6,395 nucleotides of DNA from an uncultured Flammeovirgaceae bacterium (GTDB lineage: Bacteria; Bacteroidota; Bacteroidia; Cytophagales; Cyclobacteriaceae): the NCBI GenBank assembly GCA_937138955.1, contig CAKZPJ010000415.1:1-6395 (forward strand). The letters run 5' to 3'. Positions 4,793-6,395 of the stretch are shown here, piece after piece (within the stretch, counting starts at the first letter, position 1; every line of letters starts with the position of its first letter). The notes under the pieces are model-generated. The model did not search any database and had not been told where the DNA came from. It saw only the letters and a program-made list of their open reading frames with translations. A program made the translations under genes and the position numbers.

Positions 4793-6395
4793 TTACTTAA
4801 TAAGAGTGATTTTTCCTTGCTTTTGGAATGTTGAGCCACTATCAAACTGGCCTCGCAAAATGTAGGTGTAGACTCCTGACGGATAATCTCCTCCGTCCCA
4901 GCCCTGGCTAAGCGCATCTTCTACGCTGGCTGTCTCGTAGGCAATATCGCCCCAGCGATCAATAATCTGGAAGAGAAAGCCAGCTTCGGCGAAACACCTT
5001 CCGTACACCTTCACTACCTGATCATCTGGCTGAGCTGCCTGGGGACTAAGTACGTTAGGTATATTGACCAATGATTCAGCTGAAGCTACTGATACTGTTT
5101 CTTCTACTTCGTAGCGGCATCCCCCCACTTGCGTAGTTAACCGAAGCACATGCTCACCCGGAGAAAGTACAGTAGAAATTCGTTCTTGCTCACCAATGAG
5201 TTCATCATTTAGCCACCATTGGTACTGCAACTCCTCACCTAAATCCAAAGCACTAGCCGAGAGTGACTGCTCACTACAGTTGATTGCTTCGGTTTCGTAG
5301 TCAAAAGAGCCGTTATTAGTCAGCGATACGCCTTCAATAACTACCATTTGCTGGGAAGAATACTGACATTCATCCAGTACAATTTTTAAAGTAATTTCAA
5401 ATTCCCCTGAAGTTAGTTCGTAGCTGAAGCTGGCTTGCTCGCTTACTGGTTTACCGTCAATCAACCATTGGTACTCAATCTCACTATTAGTAGTATCTGC
5501 CTCAAAATCAACTTGGTAAAGATTACAGCTCACTATATCGCCAATAATGTAGCTAAATCCGTCTAAGTTAATTAAATCAATAAGTGGCATTTCTACCTGC
5601 TGCTGACTGGAATATTGACAGTTTCCTTCATTAATAATTAGTTGAACATTGTACGTACCGATGCTGAGCCGAGTGCTTAAGCTAGCTTCTTCGCTAACTA
5701 CCTCGCCATTCACTTTCCACTGATAGGTAAATGCAGAATTCACGGAATCAGATTCAAAGACAAATAATTGCCCCTCGCAGTTTGACTCGCCTTCAGCTCG
5801 GTACTTAAAACGGCCTACGTTGCCAGTGCCAATAGCTTCTACCTGAATTGTAGCCACTACTGTATCGGTACAAAGACCTAGCTTTGTTACCAAGGAAACA
5901 TCCACTTTACTACTGACAACCTCAGTGAATAACAGAGTGCTTTCTCCACCTATTAGCTCACCGTCGGCATACCATTCATACTCAAAATCATCCGAAACAG
6001 AATCAGCCTGTACTGATAGCGTAACTGTATTACAGCTCTGGCTCACTATTTCGTGAGAAATAGAATTAAATGTTGGGGTTGCATCACCTATCATTTCATC
6101 ACCCCCTACAGTGCCTTCTCCACAAGCATTTTGAACCCAAGCTAGTTGGTACGCACCTGGCTTGTCAACCGTAACTTCGTAGGTTGCCAGTTCAGTTTCT
6201 ACAGTGTCCACTACTTCACCATCTAAGGTATAAGCAAAAGTGACGGGTGCTGAACCATTCAACTGAACGGTAAGAGTTGTCTCTTCGGATGGATTACAGA
6301 TTGAACCACTTTTCCGAAATAGTTGAGCAGTAGCCGGGGTGAGTACACTTACAATACTATCCTCTAGAATTGTTCCGCCGCATTCGGCAGAACCT
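4793..6395 (-). CDS. T9SS-secreted repeat protein with type B C-terminal sorting domain (5' end outside window)
   Basis: The frame is open from the right window edge to TAA (4795-4793), giving 533 residues of the C-terminal part. TTG at 6262 is not a real start: 44 further in-frame codons without a stop lie upstream and continue the same repeat pattern. Residues 1-440 are PKD/Ig-like beta-sandwich repeats of about 84 residues, each with one cysteine pair and most with a Y-x-W core (EYEW, TYQW, EYQW, QYQW). Residues 444-533 match the gliding-motility-associated (type B) sorting domain: IPNVLSP, KVYG, IDRWGDIAYET, GWDGG, SGVYTYILRG and the final GKITLIK. The protein should cross the outer membrane by T9SS and act outside the cell, as an adhesin or surface filament like SprB. 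Ligand and function are unknown. The codons are ordinary and no frameshift is seen. It is followed 8 bases later by its probable PorP/SprF partner. Confidence 0.9.
   Translation of the reverse strand, partial: GSAECGGTILEDSIVSVLTPATAQLFRKSGSICNPSEETTLTVQLNGSAPVTFAYTLDGEVVDTVETELATYEVTVDKPGAYQLAWVQNACGEGTVGGDEMIGDATPTFNSISHEIVSQSCNTVTLSVQADSVSDDFEYEWYADGELIGGESTLLFTEVVSSKVDVSLVTKLGLCTDTVVATIQVEAIGTGNVGRFKYRAEGESNCEGQLFVFESDSVNSAFTYQWKVNGEVVSEEASLSTRLSIGTYNVQLIINEGNCQYSSQQQVEMPLIDLINLDGFSYIIGDIVSCNLYQVDFEADTTNSEIEYQWLIDGKPVSEQASFSYELTSGEFEITLKIVLDECQYSSQQMVVIEGVSLTNNGSFDYETEAINCSEQSLSASALDLGEELQYQWWLNDELIGEQERISTVLSPGEHVLRLTTQVGGCRYEVEETVSVASAESLVNIPNVLSPQAAQPDDQVVKVYGRCFAEAGFLFQIIDRWGDIAYETASVEDALSQGWDGGDYPSGVYTYILRGQFDSGSTFQKQGKITLIK
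5069..6382 (-). repeat. Protein-level tandem array of cysteine-paired PKD-like domains
   Basis: Counting from the first in-frame codon at 6394, the first cysteine of each domain falls at residues 33, 121, 206, 290 and 373, and the second at 5, 91, 175, 259, 343 and 426. The second-cysteine spacings are 86, 84, 84, 84 and 83. The within-domain cysteine gap is 53-54 in the last four domains and 58 in the first complete one. Core tryptophans sit at 141, 226, 310 and 393. This gives five whole domains plus the tail of a sixth cut by the window edge. Pairs could form disulfides in the exported protein. DNA identity between copies is low, so this is old duplication, not a recent DNA repeat. Confidence 0.75.

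Noticed and set aside
5069..6382. CRISPR or DNA tandem repeat suggested by the regular spacing
   Set aside because: The period is visible only in the translated protein. The DNA copies are not similar enough and there are no spacers.

Overview
The window reads as chromosomal DNA of a Bacteroidota member, most likely a Cytophagales-type marine or soil bacterium. Three things point there: a PorP/SprF-family outer-membrane protein directly downstream of a large repeat protein ending in a type IX secretion (T9SS) type B sorting domain; a short Bacteroidetes-style deoxynucleoside kinase; and a promoter candidate of the form TTG-N19-TAnnTTTG, with little Shine-Dalgarno signal before the starts. Genus cannot be judged from this sequence.

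Layout: (1) positions 1-54 hold the last 17 codons of an unidentified plus-strand gene. (2) Positions 163-1046 are a two-gene plus-strand unit: a deoxynucleoside kinase and an 85-aa unknown protein whose start overlaps the kinase stop (TAATG). (3) A small charged, helical protein of unknown function lies on the minus strand, tail-to-tail with that unit and divergent from tex. The tex/small-gene intergenic region holds a strong imperfect inverted repeat (1285-1352) overlapping the tex promoter candidate. (4) Positions 1389-3632 encode a complete Tex (YhgF-like) transcription accessory protein. (5) A convergent spacer with an imperfect inverted repeat, perhaps a two-way terminator, separates tex from the minus-strand genes. 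(6) Positions 6395 down to 3720 hold a minus-strand T9SS pair: the 3' end of a secreted repeat protein of the SprB/PKD-like type, whose 5' end is outside the window, then 8 bases later a PorP/SprF-family gene.

How the genes fit together: the kinase is a housekeeping nucleotide-salvage enzyme and tex is a general nucleic-acid-binding factor, with no evident pathway link between them. The last two genes form one functional unit. By analogy with sprB-sprF of Flavobacterium johnsoniae, the PorP/SprF protein should be the dedicated outer-membrane partner that helps export or anchor the large adhesin-like protein through T9SS.

I found no RNA genes, CRISPR arrays, insertion sequences or phage genes. 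No clearly new system is visible. The most unexplained signal is the inverted repeat between the small minus-strand gene and tex. The most informative protein-level signal is the regular cysteine-paired repeat array running off the right edge.
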